Origin: Euryarchaeota archaeon UBA10
GTDB lineage: Archaea > Thermoplasmatota > Poseidoniia > Poseidoniales > Poseidoniaceae
DNA length: 12,253 nucleotides
Assembly (NCBI GenBank): GCA_002498185.1
Contig: DAGO01000100.1
Span: forward strand, 1,132-13,384
Direction: 5' to 3'
Shown here: in pieces, positions 1 to 8,737 of the stretch
Numbering within the stretch: position 1 is the stretch's first letter
Layout: every line of letters begins with the position of its first letter
Translations under genes and position numbers: made by a program
Notes under the pieces: generated by a model
Seen by the model: the letters and a program-made list of their open reading frames with translations, nothing else
What the model was told of the DNA's origin: nothing
Database searches by the model: none

Positions 1-1003
1 TCTCATCCTTCTCTTCACGTAGCAGAGCATTGCAGTGATTTCTCAGAACCTCGTCTCCCATCAATCTAGGCAAAATCTTGACACAAGCTAATCTTACGCT
101 GGCACTCTTGTGCGTACATCCGAGTAGAACCAAGTCTTTAGCACGACCATGGTCTGTATCTAATACCTCGATACATTTGATAGCAGAAACCATCACTTGT
201 GTATCCTCGTCTAGAATTGCTCGCTCAGCAAGAATTGTGGCAATTCTTTGCTCCTTGTGTGCCAGAGGAACAAGACATTTTGCAGCTTGTCGGCGAGTCT
301 CAACATCTTCATCGTCCAACGCCCAGCCAATCAAATCCCAGGCAGCAGCACCTCCTTTGGACAGAACACGTCGCAGCAAACCTGCTGCCTTTCTACGCAA
401 ATCTAGTGAATCTTCTTGCAACAATTCATCAATGTGGTCGCATGCAACTTCGGGCCATGTTTGACACAGGTCTCCTAAACCAGAAAATGCGGCTTCTCTC
501 CTCTGTCTAACCTCGTGCCTTAATTCAAAGGCAAGTGTGCTGTCTGTTGCAGATGGGAAGGTTGGTGCTACTATCTTCAAACACTCACTGGCTGCTCTCC
601 TAACAGATGCATCCTTATCATCAAGCAATACCGAAAGGTGGTCGAACAATTCATCAGGACGTGATTCAGCCACAGACGGTAAGGCAAACAAACCTGCCAC
701 TCTGATTTTAGGATCATCGTCCATCAAACAATCGAGTAGGATTCTGTGACCTTCATACGCCATAGCTCCAGCCAAGTTTGAAAGTGCCTTAATTCCATCA
801 AGTCTTGACATATGGTGGTCTTTCTCTTTCCAACCTACTTTGTATGTCTCGATTTGACCCGTTGCAAGAGGTATCACTGCTTGGGGCGGAATTGCCATCC
901 AAGGTCCTTCTCTTACCTCTCTTTTCTTGCTACGCCTACGGCTACTTCCAACATTGATTGGGCGCCCCGTCCGGGGGTCCCGAGCGATGTATTCTCGTGA
1001 CAT
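1..1003 (-). CDS. HEAT-repeat protein, C-terminus beyond window edge
   Basis: The frame stays open on the minus strand from an ATG at 1003-1001 to the window edge, giving 334 residues and no stop, so the C-terminus is missing. After a basic N-terminal stretch (residues ~20-32, rich in Arg/Lys) and a linker to ~65, the protein is almost entirely paired amphipathic helices in units of about 30-38 residues. HEAT signatures recur, for example DDDPKIRVAGLFAL at ~95-108, DDKDASVRRAASECL at ~128-142, DSLDLRRKAAGLL at ~198-210 and DDEDVETRRQAAKCL at ~230-244. This predicts a curved alpha-solenoid that serves as a protein-binding scaffold; there is no enzymatic motif. The partner is unknown. An in-frame stop lies about 60 bases upstream and 1003 is the first ATG after it; the ATG at 811 (residue 65) is an alternative that would drop the basic segment. 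No signal peptide, so probably cytosolic. It diverges from the large surface-protein gene at 1101. Confidence 0.85.
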   Translation of the reverse strand, partial: MSREYIARDPRTGRPINVGSSRRRSKKREVREGPWMAIPPQAVIPLATGQIETYKVGWKEKDHHMSRLDGIKALSNLAGAMAYEGHRILLDCLMDDDPKIRVAGLFALPSVAESRPDELFDHLSVLLDDKDASVRRAASECLKIVAPTFPSATDSTLAFELRHEVRQRREAAFSGLGDLCQTWPEVACDHIDELLQEDSLDLRRKAAGLLRRVLSKGGAAAWDLIGWALDDEDVETRRQAAKCLVPLAHKEQRIATILAERAILDEDTQVMVSAIKCIEVLDTDHGRAKDLVLLGCTHKSASVRLACVKILPRLMGDEVLRNHCNALLREEKDE

Positions 1004-1100
1004 AGCGGGGCTGGGATGAAGCAGGGGGAAATGAACCCTCGCTTTTTCTGTAGAACTTCATTCCAAAATCATCAAACCCTAATTACTCCCACATATCCAT
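1004..1100. other. Divergent intergenic region
   Basis: These 97 bases separate the HEAT-repeat gene (leftward) from the surface-protein gene (rightward) and must carry both promoters if each is transcribed alone. I see no clear archaeal TATA box at the usual distance, no strong Shine-Dalgarno before either ATG, and no convincing inverted repeat. Leaderless transcription of one or both genes is possible. Confidence 0.4.
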
Positions 1101-4100
1101 ATGCGCAGGGGTGTATTGGCATGTTCCATTGTCATTTTATTCCTGCTTCAAACTTGGTCTAGTGTCAATTTCGTGTTGTCTGAATCATCAACATCCAATT
1201 CATACCGCGAAGACGTATTATTCAACCAATCTGGATTCTATGAAGACGGAGTATACACTACAACCGATGGTGAAGTGCACGTAAACCGTCCACATATACA
1301 ATGGACATATCCTAATCAAGGTCTAGCAATCATCAGAAGCGGTGCATGCTCAGTAGCTATTGATTCACTCGATGAAGTTTGGATAATGGGAGGTCGAACC
1401 GACCCTAACCCTACTCAACCAAATGACGAAACACCGACAAACCTTGTTGAGAAGATGGATAATGTAAACAAATCTTGGACGCCATCTGGAGTGGGAATGC
1501 CTTCTGACCAACAGTATTGTGAAGCAGAGTTAGTTGGTAACTTGGTGATAGTTGTAGGAGACTGGTACAGAAATTCAAATCCTGCACAATTACCAACTGG
1601 AAGAGTTCAGATATACAATCTTAGTAATGGCAGTTGGTACAACGGTTCCTCAATGCCATCATCACACGAAAGGGGATTGGGAGCAATGGCTGAAGCTAAT
1701 GGATACCTGTACTATGCAGGAGGCGTCAGAAGTCCGAGTGCTAACGATGCTACCAACAAAACATTCCGTTACGATCCTGTCAGTGATCAATGGACTCGAA
1801 TGGCAGACATGAATCATGCAAGAGCATCATTCGAATTAGTTAATTTCCATGGCCAACTGTATGCGATGGGTGGTTTCCATGGAACACAAACATGGAACAG
1901 GCAGGCGCTAGATTACGTCGAAAGATATGATCCCGCCACAGATACTTGGACAAATCTATCAAAGCTACCAGTTGCTATGTTCGGCTGGGGAGGCACAGTT
2001 CTCAATGACGAAATTGTACTTGTAGGCGGCTACAATGGAGGTGCAAAAAATACCGTATATCATTGGAATCCGGTCGAAGATACTTGGTCACAGGGTAACA
2101 ACTTAGGTTCAATCGGCCACTTCGACCTAACTGTTGAAGAAATAAACGGCAGTATTGTTTGGGCAACGGGGGATATGTCATCATACCCTTACAGTTCATG
2201 GAGCCAGTTGTTCTCTGGAGATACTGAATACCAAAACGCAACTTTTTCGCATCACGCTTGGGTTACCTCGCCAGTAATTGATTTGCGGCCAAATGCAAAC
2301 GGAAGAGCAACTCCCGTTCAATTCGAGCTCGCAGGAACCGATACTCCCGGGGGAGAATTAGGATTCCAGTACAGAGCCTCAGGGGATGCTAACTCTCTTT
2401 CTTCTGAGTTATGGGAAGGCATAGATGGTACAATCAATACTACCTTCCCAACCGGAACGACTGATATTGAATTGGGAGATTATGCAGACTTTGTTCAATA
2501 CCGGATCAGATTCCAAATTACTGATTTGAAGAATTGGGATGAGCCTGATTTAGATTCGATGTCAGTTAGGGCGGAGCATGCTGCTTTCATATCCAATATT
2601 CCTACTGTTCTTCACCCACGTGCAGAAACCCTGCACATTCAGACCAGTCACGATATTTTTGCAAGTGGAGACATGTACATTGAGTTTGCATCCTGTGACC
2701 AATTTGGAGCTGTTAACGGCCCTTGGTCTAAATTGTCACACGATGGTACATCTTTCCTAGAGAGTGATACTCAAGGTCTTTTCATACAAAGTAATGGAGT
2801 AGTCAATTCCTCATCTTTAGGTGAAACACTAATCGATTGGTCAATAGATCTTGGAGACTTGACAGGGATAAGTTACCTTTGCACAAAGGTTGGTTCTTCA
2901 GGCGCTGAAACCACCGAATTCATTTACACAACTCCGATTGAAATTGACAACGTATTAGAAGTCAGAATCACAGACTTAGGTATACTAAATTCTGGTGATG
3001 CAATTACTGGTAACACACCAATCAATGTGGGTGTAAACCATTCATTCCCTTCCTCTGGTATGACTCTATCTAGCGGGGATTTGCAGGCACGTTTGAAGTT
3101 CGACATTCGAGTAAATGATGCTGCTACAAACAATTACACGCAGTGGGTAAATCAAACAACCCCTTGGACTGACTTAACAGCAGGGCAGTCAAACACAATA
3201 TCATGGACACTTCCAAGTGATGTTTCAGGAATTGTCAACATTACACTCGAATCACGTAGCGACCAGTCGTTCCAAATGGTAAGTGATTCAAACTCGTCTA
3301 TGCTAATATTGGATAATTTGAATCCATTTGTTATCTCGAGTATTCCAGAAAATGGGGATTACTTGAACAGCAAGGAGAACAGAGAACTTTCCATTCTAAT
3401 TGCAGATACTTCAGGATTCGTTTACGAGGGCATGGCAATGCAAGTTTGGGTACAAGCTATCGACGATGCTTCAGATGGTAGTTTCCCCGATGGAATACCA
3501 CAAGAAAGCGAGTATCGTGACATCAACTTCAGTCTGGAAAACAATGGCAGTTTGTGGTGGTTCAATGGAACTCAATCCGATGACCAAAATGCGGACCAAC
3601 AACTCGTATACATGCGAATAACCGGTGATGACTTGACTGGTTTTTCAACTACAAACAATACCGTATGGTGGAAAACTCGAGATGCCCAAAACGCAGTTGT
3701 AGAGCGTATCTTCAATGAAGACTCAACTCAGTATTGGGAAGTTTCGCGACACATATCTTGGGACATAGAGATAAGCGACGGAAATGGCATTTCTGACATA
3801 ATGTCGATGCGAATCGAACTCGGTGATGACTCTGATTTTGGAATAACCTATGATGTTGCAGATTCAATATGCTCTGTAATGGACACAAGGATTGATTCCG
3901 ATAGAACAACTTGCAGCCATACATATGTCGGGGATGACATGATGGTCTCTGTTTCAATTTTCGCAGGTTGGGAAGTCGACCGTTCTGTTTTGGACGAAGG
4001 CCTCGTTGAGATTTTCATCACTGACATTGATGGAACAAGTAAGACAACTTTCCAAAACATGTGGATTTTCTCAGAAGATTTTGACTTCACCATTTCACAA

Positions 4101-5579
4101 ATCGAAGACGTTTCAGGTGCTGTCACTGGACCGATTACCAATACTTCAATTATGATTGTAAGTGAAGAAATGAGGATCACTGGCTCAATGACTCACTCAC
4201 TATCTGGCCTCCCTTACCAAGGTGATTTGTCTGTTAGTTGGTGGGGCCTATTGCAGGGACAGAATTGGTTTGGGTCTGCAACCGTGGAAGTCGTAGACGG
4301 CCTGATTAACGCAACAATACCTATGCCTAGCACTGGTGGAATAATTGATTTTGACGTCGCTTTCATGGACCCGTGGGAAACTAGAACATTAGGAGTATAT
4401 GATGCACCGATTTTCATAATCGATGACGAAGCTCCCGTAATCTTAGATTCGAGTATCGAAGATTTGTCCAGATATCATTTGGATGATATCGGCATTGGTG
4501 TGAACATAGTTGAAGATGAAACATGGAGCGGGGAACTTGGTCTAATGTGTCAAGTAATTTCAACGGAAGTTCAGTGGGAACCTGTCACTATTTCGCTTGA
4601 ACCATCGAATGTATTCCAAGGTAAGACATTGTTCTCATTCAACTTCGACTTCTCTGAACAGGGCGACCCATCACTACTGTCTCCAGAAGCGCACATTGAT
4701 TGCTGGGCTTCTGGTATGGATGATGCAGGGTGGGAATTACAGAGATTCTCTGGAGAATCACTGAATGACCCGTGGTTAACTGTTCCTCTATCGACTATAG
4801 GACCAAATATCGAACTTGTTGATGTAAAACTGGATGGAATGATAGAGCCAGGCAAAGAATTGCGAGCAGAGATTTCGGTAATGAACTCTGGTGAAAGTTT
4901 GCAGGAATCTTTCAACATTACAGTTTACACTATCATTGATGGAGAAAAAACGCTAGTTGGGCTTTATTCACAAGCAAAGATTGCCTCAGGCCAAGGAATA
5001 ATCAAACGAGTTGCTGTCACAGTACCCGACGGAGATTGGGAATTATTGGTTATTGTAGACGAGGACCAGAGAATTTGGGAATTGAACGAAGATGACAATA
5101 CTTTCTCCAAGACATACTCAGCACCAGAAGAAATCAATCTGATGCTATACTTGGGAGCAGGGGGAGGCGTTCTAGTCGTACTTGCACTATTTATCGTTCT
5201 TCGCAAGCGTTCTGAAGGCGAACTAACCCAATCCAAGAAATTACCCTCGCTTGAAGACTTACCTCGTTCTGGACCCCCTCAAAGTTCTCGAAGTAAATCT
5301 GGCCCACCTCCTTCATCAAAGCCGAAGAGTGGCCCTCCGCCTAAGCCAAAGCCAACGGAAGAGATTACACCTACTACCAATGTAGCAGATGCAATGGCTA
5401 AATTGTCATTGAGCAATTTGCCGGGTAGAAATGATGCACAACCTCAAATTGTTCCTAGTTATCAATCCTTACCGGGAGGCGGTGAATATGAGTATCTCAC
5501 TGAAGGAACCTACTACTCAGGAGAAGGCATCGGGCGATGGAGATTGGAAGAGGACGGCTCTTTCATCAAGTTGGAGTGA
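1101..5579 (+). CDS. Giant secreted, membrane-anchored surface protein with Kelch propeller and CARDB domain
   Basis: 1492 residues. Residues 1-~27 form a signal peptide (MRR, then a hydrophobic run). Residues ~80-385 hold about six Kelch blades: GG or GD pairs at ~97, 152, 207, 257, 309 and 357, each with an aromatic-to-Trp pair such as YDPVSDQWTRM (224-234) and YDPATDTWTNL (276-286), forming a beta-propeller. Residues ~385-490 look like a beta-sandwich of the SPVIDL...FQYRAS...VQYRIRF type. The long middle is acidic, beta-rich and probably Ig-like, with many N-x-S/T sequons. Residues 1235-1339 resemble CARDB, including the late IWELNEDDNTF. One membrane helix at ~1347-1367 is followed by KR and a ~124-residue cytoplasmic tail with a proline-rich repeat. 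No catalytic residues are visible, so adhesion, glycan or peptide binding, or envelope structure is inferred. Start is the ATG preceding the signal peptide. The stop lies within the Shine-Dalgarno of the next gene. Confidence 0.9.
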   Translation: MRRGVLACSIVILFLLQTWSSVNFVLSESSTSNSYREDVLFNQSGFYEDGVYTTTDGEVHVNRPHIQWTYPNQGLAIIRSGACSVAIDSLDEVWIMGGRTDPNPTQPNDETPTNLVEKMDNVNKSWTPSGVGMPSDQQYCEAELVGNLVIVVGDWYRNSNPAQLPTGRVQIYNLSNGSWYNGSSMPSSHERGLGAMAEANGYLYYAGGVRSPSANDATNKTFRYDPVSDQWTRMADMNHARASFELVNFHGQLYAMGGFHGTQTWNRQALDYVERYDPATDTWTNLSKLPVAMFGWGGTVLNDEIVLVGGYNGGAKNTVYHWNPVEDTWSQGNNLGSIGHFDLTVEEINGSIVWATGDMSSYPYSSWSQLFSGDTEYQNATFSHHAWVTSPVIDLRPNANGRATPVQFELAGTDTPGGELGFQYRASGDANSLSSELWEGIDGTINTTFPTGTTDIELGDYADFVQYRIRFQITDLKNWDEPDLDSMSVRAEHAAFISNIPTVLHPRAETLHIQTSHDIFASGDMYIEFASCDQFGAVNGPWSKLSHDGTSFLESDTQGLFIQSNGVVNSSSLGETLIDWSIDLGDLTGISYLCTKVGSSGAETTEFIYTTPIEIDNVLEVRITDLGILNSGDAITGNTPINVGVNHSFPSSGMTLSSGDLQARLKFDIRVNDAATNNYTQWVNQTTPWTDLTAGQSNTISWTLPSDVSGIVNITLESRSDQSFQMVSDSNSSMLILDNLNPFVISSIPENGDYLNSKENRELSILIADTSGFVYEGMAMQVWVQAIDDASDGSFPDGIPQESEYRDINFSLENNGSLWWFNGTQSDDQNADQQLVYMRITGDDLTGFSTTNNTVWWKTRDAQNAVVERIFNEDSTQYWEVSRHISWDIEISDGNGISDIMSMRIELGDDSDFGITYDVADSICSVMDTRIDSDRTTCSHTYVGDDMMVSVSIFAGWEVDRSVLDEGLVEIFITDIDGTSKTTFQNMWIFSEDFDFTISQIEDVSGAVTGPITNTSIMIVSEEMRITGSMTHSLSGLPYQGDLSVSWWGLLQGQNWFGSATVEVVDGLINATIPMPSTGGIIDFDVAFMDPWETRTLGVYDAPIFIIDDEAPVILDSSIEDLSRYHLDDIGIGVNIVEDETWSGELGLMCQVISTEVQWEPVTISLEPSNVFQGKTLFSFNFDFSEQGDPSLLSPEAHIDCWASGMDDAGWELQRFSGESLNDPWLTVPLSTIGPNIELVDVKLDGMIEPGKELRAEISVMNSGESLQESFNITVYTIIDGEKTLVGLYSQAKIASGQGIIKRVAVTVPDGDWELLVIVDEDQRIWELNEDDNTFSKTYSAPEEINLMLYLGAGGGVLVVLALFIVLRKRSEGELTQSKKLPSLEDLPRSGPPQSSRSKSGPPPSSKPKSGPPPKPKPTEEITPTTNVADAMAKLSLSNLPGRNDAQPQIVPSYQSLPGGGEYEYLTEGTYYSGEGIGRWRLEEDGSFIKLE
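5268..5354 (+). repeat. Proline-rich decapeptide repeat in cytoplasmic tail
   Basis: Three imperfect ~10-residue units encoded in tandem at residues 1390-1418 of the surface protein: SGPPQSSRSK, SGPPPSSKPK and SGPPPKPKP. The DNA copies differ at many third positions, so the peptide is conserved more than the nucleotides. The stretch is basic and lies just after the membrane helix, on the predicted cytoplasmic side. Confidence 0.8.
5573..5579 (+). promoter_or_regulatory. Shine-Dalgarno overlapping upstream stop codon
   Basis: GGAGTGA sits 5 bases before the ATG at 5585. Its last three bases are the TGA stop of the surface-protein gene, so a ribosome terminating there lies directly over the next initiation site. 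This supports the ATG at 5585 over the in-frame ATG at 5537 and suggests translational coupling. Confidence 0.65.
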
Positions 5580-5584
5580 TTGTA

Positions 5585-6145
5585 ATGTCTCCTGAGATTG
5601 AGGATGTCAAACGCGTTTTGGCGATATGCTTCAGAGATGGCTCTAGACAGACTGCGGATGACCTTGAGAGAATACTATCCTTCGACATGGGATGGATGGA
5701 CACAGAAACCGCTCATGATGCAATCAAAGCGTTAGTTTTTGCAGGCTGGATTATTGATGAAGAAGGTGTACTGTCACCAAATTGTGACATTAAGGGCATT
5801 AACGCTCCCTTAGGATGGCAACCTAGGCCCTCTAGGCTTACTGACCCTGCTGTAAATGATACTGGTTCTGAGCTGCAAGCAGAGCGACCTGCAGATGAAT
5901 CTGAATTTGTAGAAAAAGTAGTAGAAACTGACACTCAACCTGTAGACCCAAGATCTAGAATGCAGAAGCGTCTAGTCAAATTTATCTCTAAACAATCTGG
6001 AATAGACTCTGATGAAATAACTCGAAGAGCTGAAAGAAAGGTCAAGGCTCTAAGATACTGTACAATGTGGTTGGCATTGTGTTTAATCAGTCGTGAGCAA
6101 AACCTCGAGATGAATTCGATTATCGATTCATTCTCCTCCAGGTGA
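5585..6145 (+). CDS. DUF2240 family protein (archaeal, winged-helix-like N-terminus)
   Basis: 186 residues, no signal peptide or membrane segment. Residues 1-~62 look like a small helical/winged-helix unit ending in a turn and a hydrophobic strand (FAGWIIDEEGVLSP). The segment CDIKGINAPLGWQPRP at ~67-82 matches the proline- and glycine-containing stretch that follows this unit in archaeal DUF2240 proteins as I remember them. An acidic, Thr/Glu/Pro-rich linker (~85-120) leads to a C-terminal helical region (~124-186) that begins MQKRLVKFISKQSGID. The family has no assigned biochemical function; nucleic-acid binding is only an inference from the N-terminal fold. The start at 5585 is favoured by the Shine-Dalgarno at 5573-5579; the ATG at 5537 would add 16 atypical residues overlapping the upstream gene. 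The gene is probably cotranscribed with the surface protein, and its last 18 bases overlap the convergent exporter gene. Confidence 0.75.
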   Translation: MSPEIEDVKRVLAICFRDGSRQTADDLERILSFDMGWMDTETAHDAIKALVFAGWIIDEEGVLSPNCDIKGINAPLGWQPRPSRLTDPAVNDTGSELQAERPADESEFVEKVVETDTQPVDPRSRMQKRLVKFISKQSGIDSDEITRRAERKVKALRYCTMWLALCLISREQNLEMNSIIDSFSSR

Positions 6146-8737
6146 ACTGTTCTCAGACATCAATAGTAATACTGGTAAGACAAGTATTGACAAAATCAGT
6201 GAATAAGTTACAGTCAGAGCTGTCACAAGCCCAAATTGTTGAACAACTGGCATTGGTGAGAACAGCAGAACAAGGAATCCTAAACCCGTAGTTCCTGCCG
6301 AAAGAACGAGCGCTACCCCTGTTGTGGAAATTGTCTCTTCCAAGGCTTCCCAAACATCGTCGCGTTTTTCCCTCTCAGACTCAAACCTTCGCCACATGTG
6401 AATGACATAATCGATTCCAATACCCAATGAAAGTGCGGTCACCATTACGGTCAGAACATTCCACTTTAATGAAAGAACAACCATTGAACCTACAACCCAA
6501 AGCGTTGCCAAAACAACCGGTGTCAAGACGACGATGGCTGGTACAGGCCTTCTTGTCAACAACAACAAGACAACAAAGGATACAATGAACGAAATTGCCG
6601 TGGATGAAAGTTGTGAGGAGTTTAGCCCGTCAAGCACATTTTGTAGAGCAACCAAATCACCTGTTACGTATACATTAGCAACTCCTGACAATTCACTGCG
6701 CATTTTTCCAGAATCCTCTTCCTCCCCCAACTCATCTTCAAACCATTTGACTACACGACTGGTTTCACTAGATGTGGAAGCATCCACTCGGACTTCGATC
6801 CTGATATGCTTGATTTTATCTCCCTCTAAGTCGACTGTATTTTCAACCCTATCTGCCCATGAGTCTCCCGCATATGGGTCAGCAACTGATGTATTTTCGG
6901 AAAGGTTAGCAAATGCAGCACCTAAGTCGAATTGTGAGGCGATTCCACGGCGTAAATCACCGTTTGTAATAACCAATCCATACCTCTCGCCAAACAAAAC
7001 ATCGTTATCGACTGCATCATAGAGAACTTTGTATGGGCCTTCATATGAAGGGCTGGAATCAACTCCTCCTCCACCTACTACATCGTGATTATTTGCAAGG
7101 TCAAAGTGTAGGCCTCGCATTTCATTTAACAATTTGAAATCATCATCGATCTCATCCTGAGTTCCCGAGGGTTCCATCAAAACGTAGACTACTTTCCAGC
7201 CTGCGCTTTCATAGCTGGTGTCCAAATCTTCTCGAACTTCCATGATTTCCATCTCATCATCTAGGAAATCGGTCAAATCGAATTCGGTTTCAAGCCCCAT
7301 TGCTCCAATGATTGAAAGCCCTGAGATGATCAAAGCAACAATCAGAACTAGGGCTTGTTGTGACCTTTGCAAATCAACAATTTTCTTGGAAAGTCTTGGC
7401 ATTCTAATCGGTTCAGCCGGAAGCTTATCTTTACTAGAATCAATAACCACATGCAGAGCACCGACAACGACAGTTGCGTTGATGAAGGCAGACAAAACAC
7501 CGACTGCTAAGGCAATTCCAAATGTTTCTAGTGGGGGGAGAGGAGAGATAATGTTGGCCAAGAACGCAGCCACTGTCGTGATAACTGCAAGACCGAGTGG
7601 GGTGGATAATTTTCCACAGGACGCTAACCAAGATTCTGCAGAGTCACTGATGTCTTTCTTGAAAGCGTTATACCTCCTCTGAAGGTGTATTGAGTAATCG
7701 ATGCCAAGACCGAGTACCAATGGAGCGACTGCGACCTCTAATGCCGTAAATCTGGTTCCAAACAGATTCAGTATTCCATAAGTCCAGATTAACGCTGACG
7801 AGAGTCCGACCAGAGGGAAAACTACTCCCTTTACGCTTCTAAATGAGATTGCCAGTAGCAGTACTACTACGATGACTGCCAAAAATATCAGGGTTGCAAG
7901 ATTGTCAAAAGTGCCTTCATCAATATCATGGGAAATCAGGTCAAGAGAGGCAACTCCATAATTTAAATCGGAATCATCGCTTAGTTGTTGGAAGACATCT
8001 CGCAGTTGGTCTTGCTTAGCTTTGCGCTCTTCGCTAGGAAGATCCGGGTCTATTTCTAGAATCCAAAGTGTTGATGATGCTGAAACTGTGGCGGAACCTT
8101 CTTCAGAATTAGTCTGAATCCAAAGACAGATTTCAGAGCCATCGAAATCCTTGTGCAACATTCCATCTAGAATGAATTGGGCAACTTCCCTCTGTTTAGA
8201 GACATCACCAGGGCAATCCGATTCGTTGACATCAATCACTAGGTTTAGCATCTCTTCCCATGATTCAACCTCTGAAAGTTTGATTCCATCGGCCGTTTCA
8301 TTTAATGCTAGTTGTAGGATTGAAGGGGCTGTTATCCAATCTTTGACAACACCACGCATCATTTCGCTTTCATTTTGTACTATATCAAGATGGGAATCCA
8401 TCAAATTTAACGAGGCCATATCGAGAACATTGCCTCCGTCGTCTCTAGTTACATGCACGAACATTGGCCTCGTCTCATTACTAAAATGATCACTAATTCT
8501 TTCATGAGCATCTGCTGATTCAGAATCGGGCGCAAAATCTGCCAAATCTGTGTGGAATACCGGTGTGTCTACGAACGCTAAATCGGCAACTAAGCCCATG
8601 GTTAGCACTGCAGATAAGATGAGAATAGGCCAAGAGAACTTACGGAAGCGGTCCGACTGACCCCGCAGCGTATCCTCAACGGCTAGAGAACTCACATGCC
8701 GCGGGTGCGCTGTTAGGCTTAAAGCGAAACGGGTCAA
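6128..8737 (-). CDS. RND superfamily exporter, HAE3/MMPL type
   Basis: 869 residues from a TTG at 8737-8735, or 855 from a GTG at 8695-8693 (residue 15); no ATG lies before the first membrane helix. It has the duplicated RND layout. Each half is one helix, a large extracytoplasmic domain, then five helices: helices near 34-55, 282-299, 303-323, 333-352, 383-400, 404-431, then 460-481, 709-727, 732-753, 757-780, 806-826, 831-860. The two halves carry matching motifs LGLGIDYSIHLQRR (342-355) and LGIGIDYVIHMWRR (771-784), whose Asp in helices 4 and 10 is the proton-relay residue of MMPL/RND transporters. TDLADF and TDFLDD follow helices 1 and 7, as is typical. Likely a proton-driven exporter of lipid or another hydrophobic compound; substrate unknown. 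Neither candidate start has a visible Shine-Dalgarno. It diverges from rpoL and overlaps the DUF2240 gene tail to tail. Confidence 0.92.
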   Translation of the reverse strand: MTRFALSLTAHPRHVSSLAVEDTLRGQSDRFRKFSWPILILSAVLTMGLVADLAFVDTPVFHTDLADFAPDSESADAHERISDHFSNETRPMFVHVTRDDGGNVLDMASLNLMDSHLDIVQNESEMMRGVVKDWITAPSILQLALNETADGIKLSEVESWEEMLNLVIDVNESDCPGDVSKQREVAQFILDGMLHKDFDGSEICLWIQTNSEEGSATVSASSTLWILEIDPDLPSEERKAKQDQLRDVFQQLSDDSDLNYGVASLDLISHDIDEGTFDNLATLIFLAVIVVVLLLAISFRSVKGVVFPLVGLSSALIWTYGILNLFGTRFTALEVAVAPLVLGLGIDYSIHLQRRYNAFKKDISDSAESWLASCGKLSTPLGLAVITTVAAFLANIISPLPPLETFGIALAVGVLSAFINATVVVGALHVVIDSSKDKLPAEPIRMPRLSKKIVDLQRSQQALVLIVALIISGLSIIGAMGLETEFDLTDFLDDEMEIMEVREDLDTSYESAGWKVVYVLMEPSGTQDEIDDDFKLLNEMRGLHFDLANNHDVVGGGGVDSSPSYEGPYKVLYDAVDNDVLFGERYGLVITNGDLRRGIASQFDLGAAFANLSENTSVADPYAGDSWADRVENTVDLEGDKIKHIRIEVRVDASTSSETSRVVKWFEDELGEEEDSGKMRSELSGVANVYVTGDLVALQNVLDGLNSSQLSSTAISFIVSFVVLLLLTRRPVPAIVVLTPVVLATLWVVGSMVVLSLKWNVLTVMVTALSLGIGIDYVIHMWRRFESEREKRDDVWEALEETISTTGVALVLSAGTTGLGFLVLLFSPMPVVQQFGLVTALTVTYSLILSILVLPVLLLMSENSSPGGE

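Noticed and set aside
78..749. Plus-strand frames opposite the HEAT-repeat gene
   Set aside because: The minus strand encodes regular HEAT units throughout; the plus frames have shadow composition (Ser/Cys/His-rich) and no motif.
1113..1127. Lipobox-like V-L-A-C at residues 5-8 of the surface protein
   Set aside because: The hydrophobic core of the signal peptide comes after this Cys, so lipoprotein cleavage there is not plausible; the protein also has a C-terminal membrane anchor.
3712..4180. Overlapping minus-strand frames inside the surface-protein gene
   Set aside because: The plus-strand frame is continuous and domain-rich here; the minus frames look like chance products of its codon use.
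5537..5584. In-frame upstream ATG that would extend the DUF2240 protein by 16 residues
   Set aside because: It would overlap the surface-protein gene by 43 bases and lacks a good ribosome binding site, whereas GGAGTGA precedes the ATG at 5585 and the family-like sequence begins there.
6534..7682. Two plus-strand frames of about 160 codons (6534-7022, 7218-7682)
   Set aside because: They lie antisense to the exporter, whose domains and motifs are clear; they are Ser/Thr-rich low-information products with no family resemblance.
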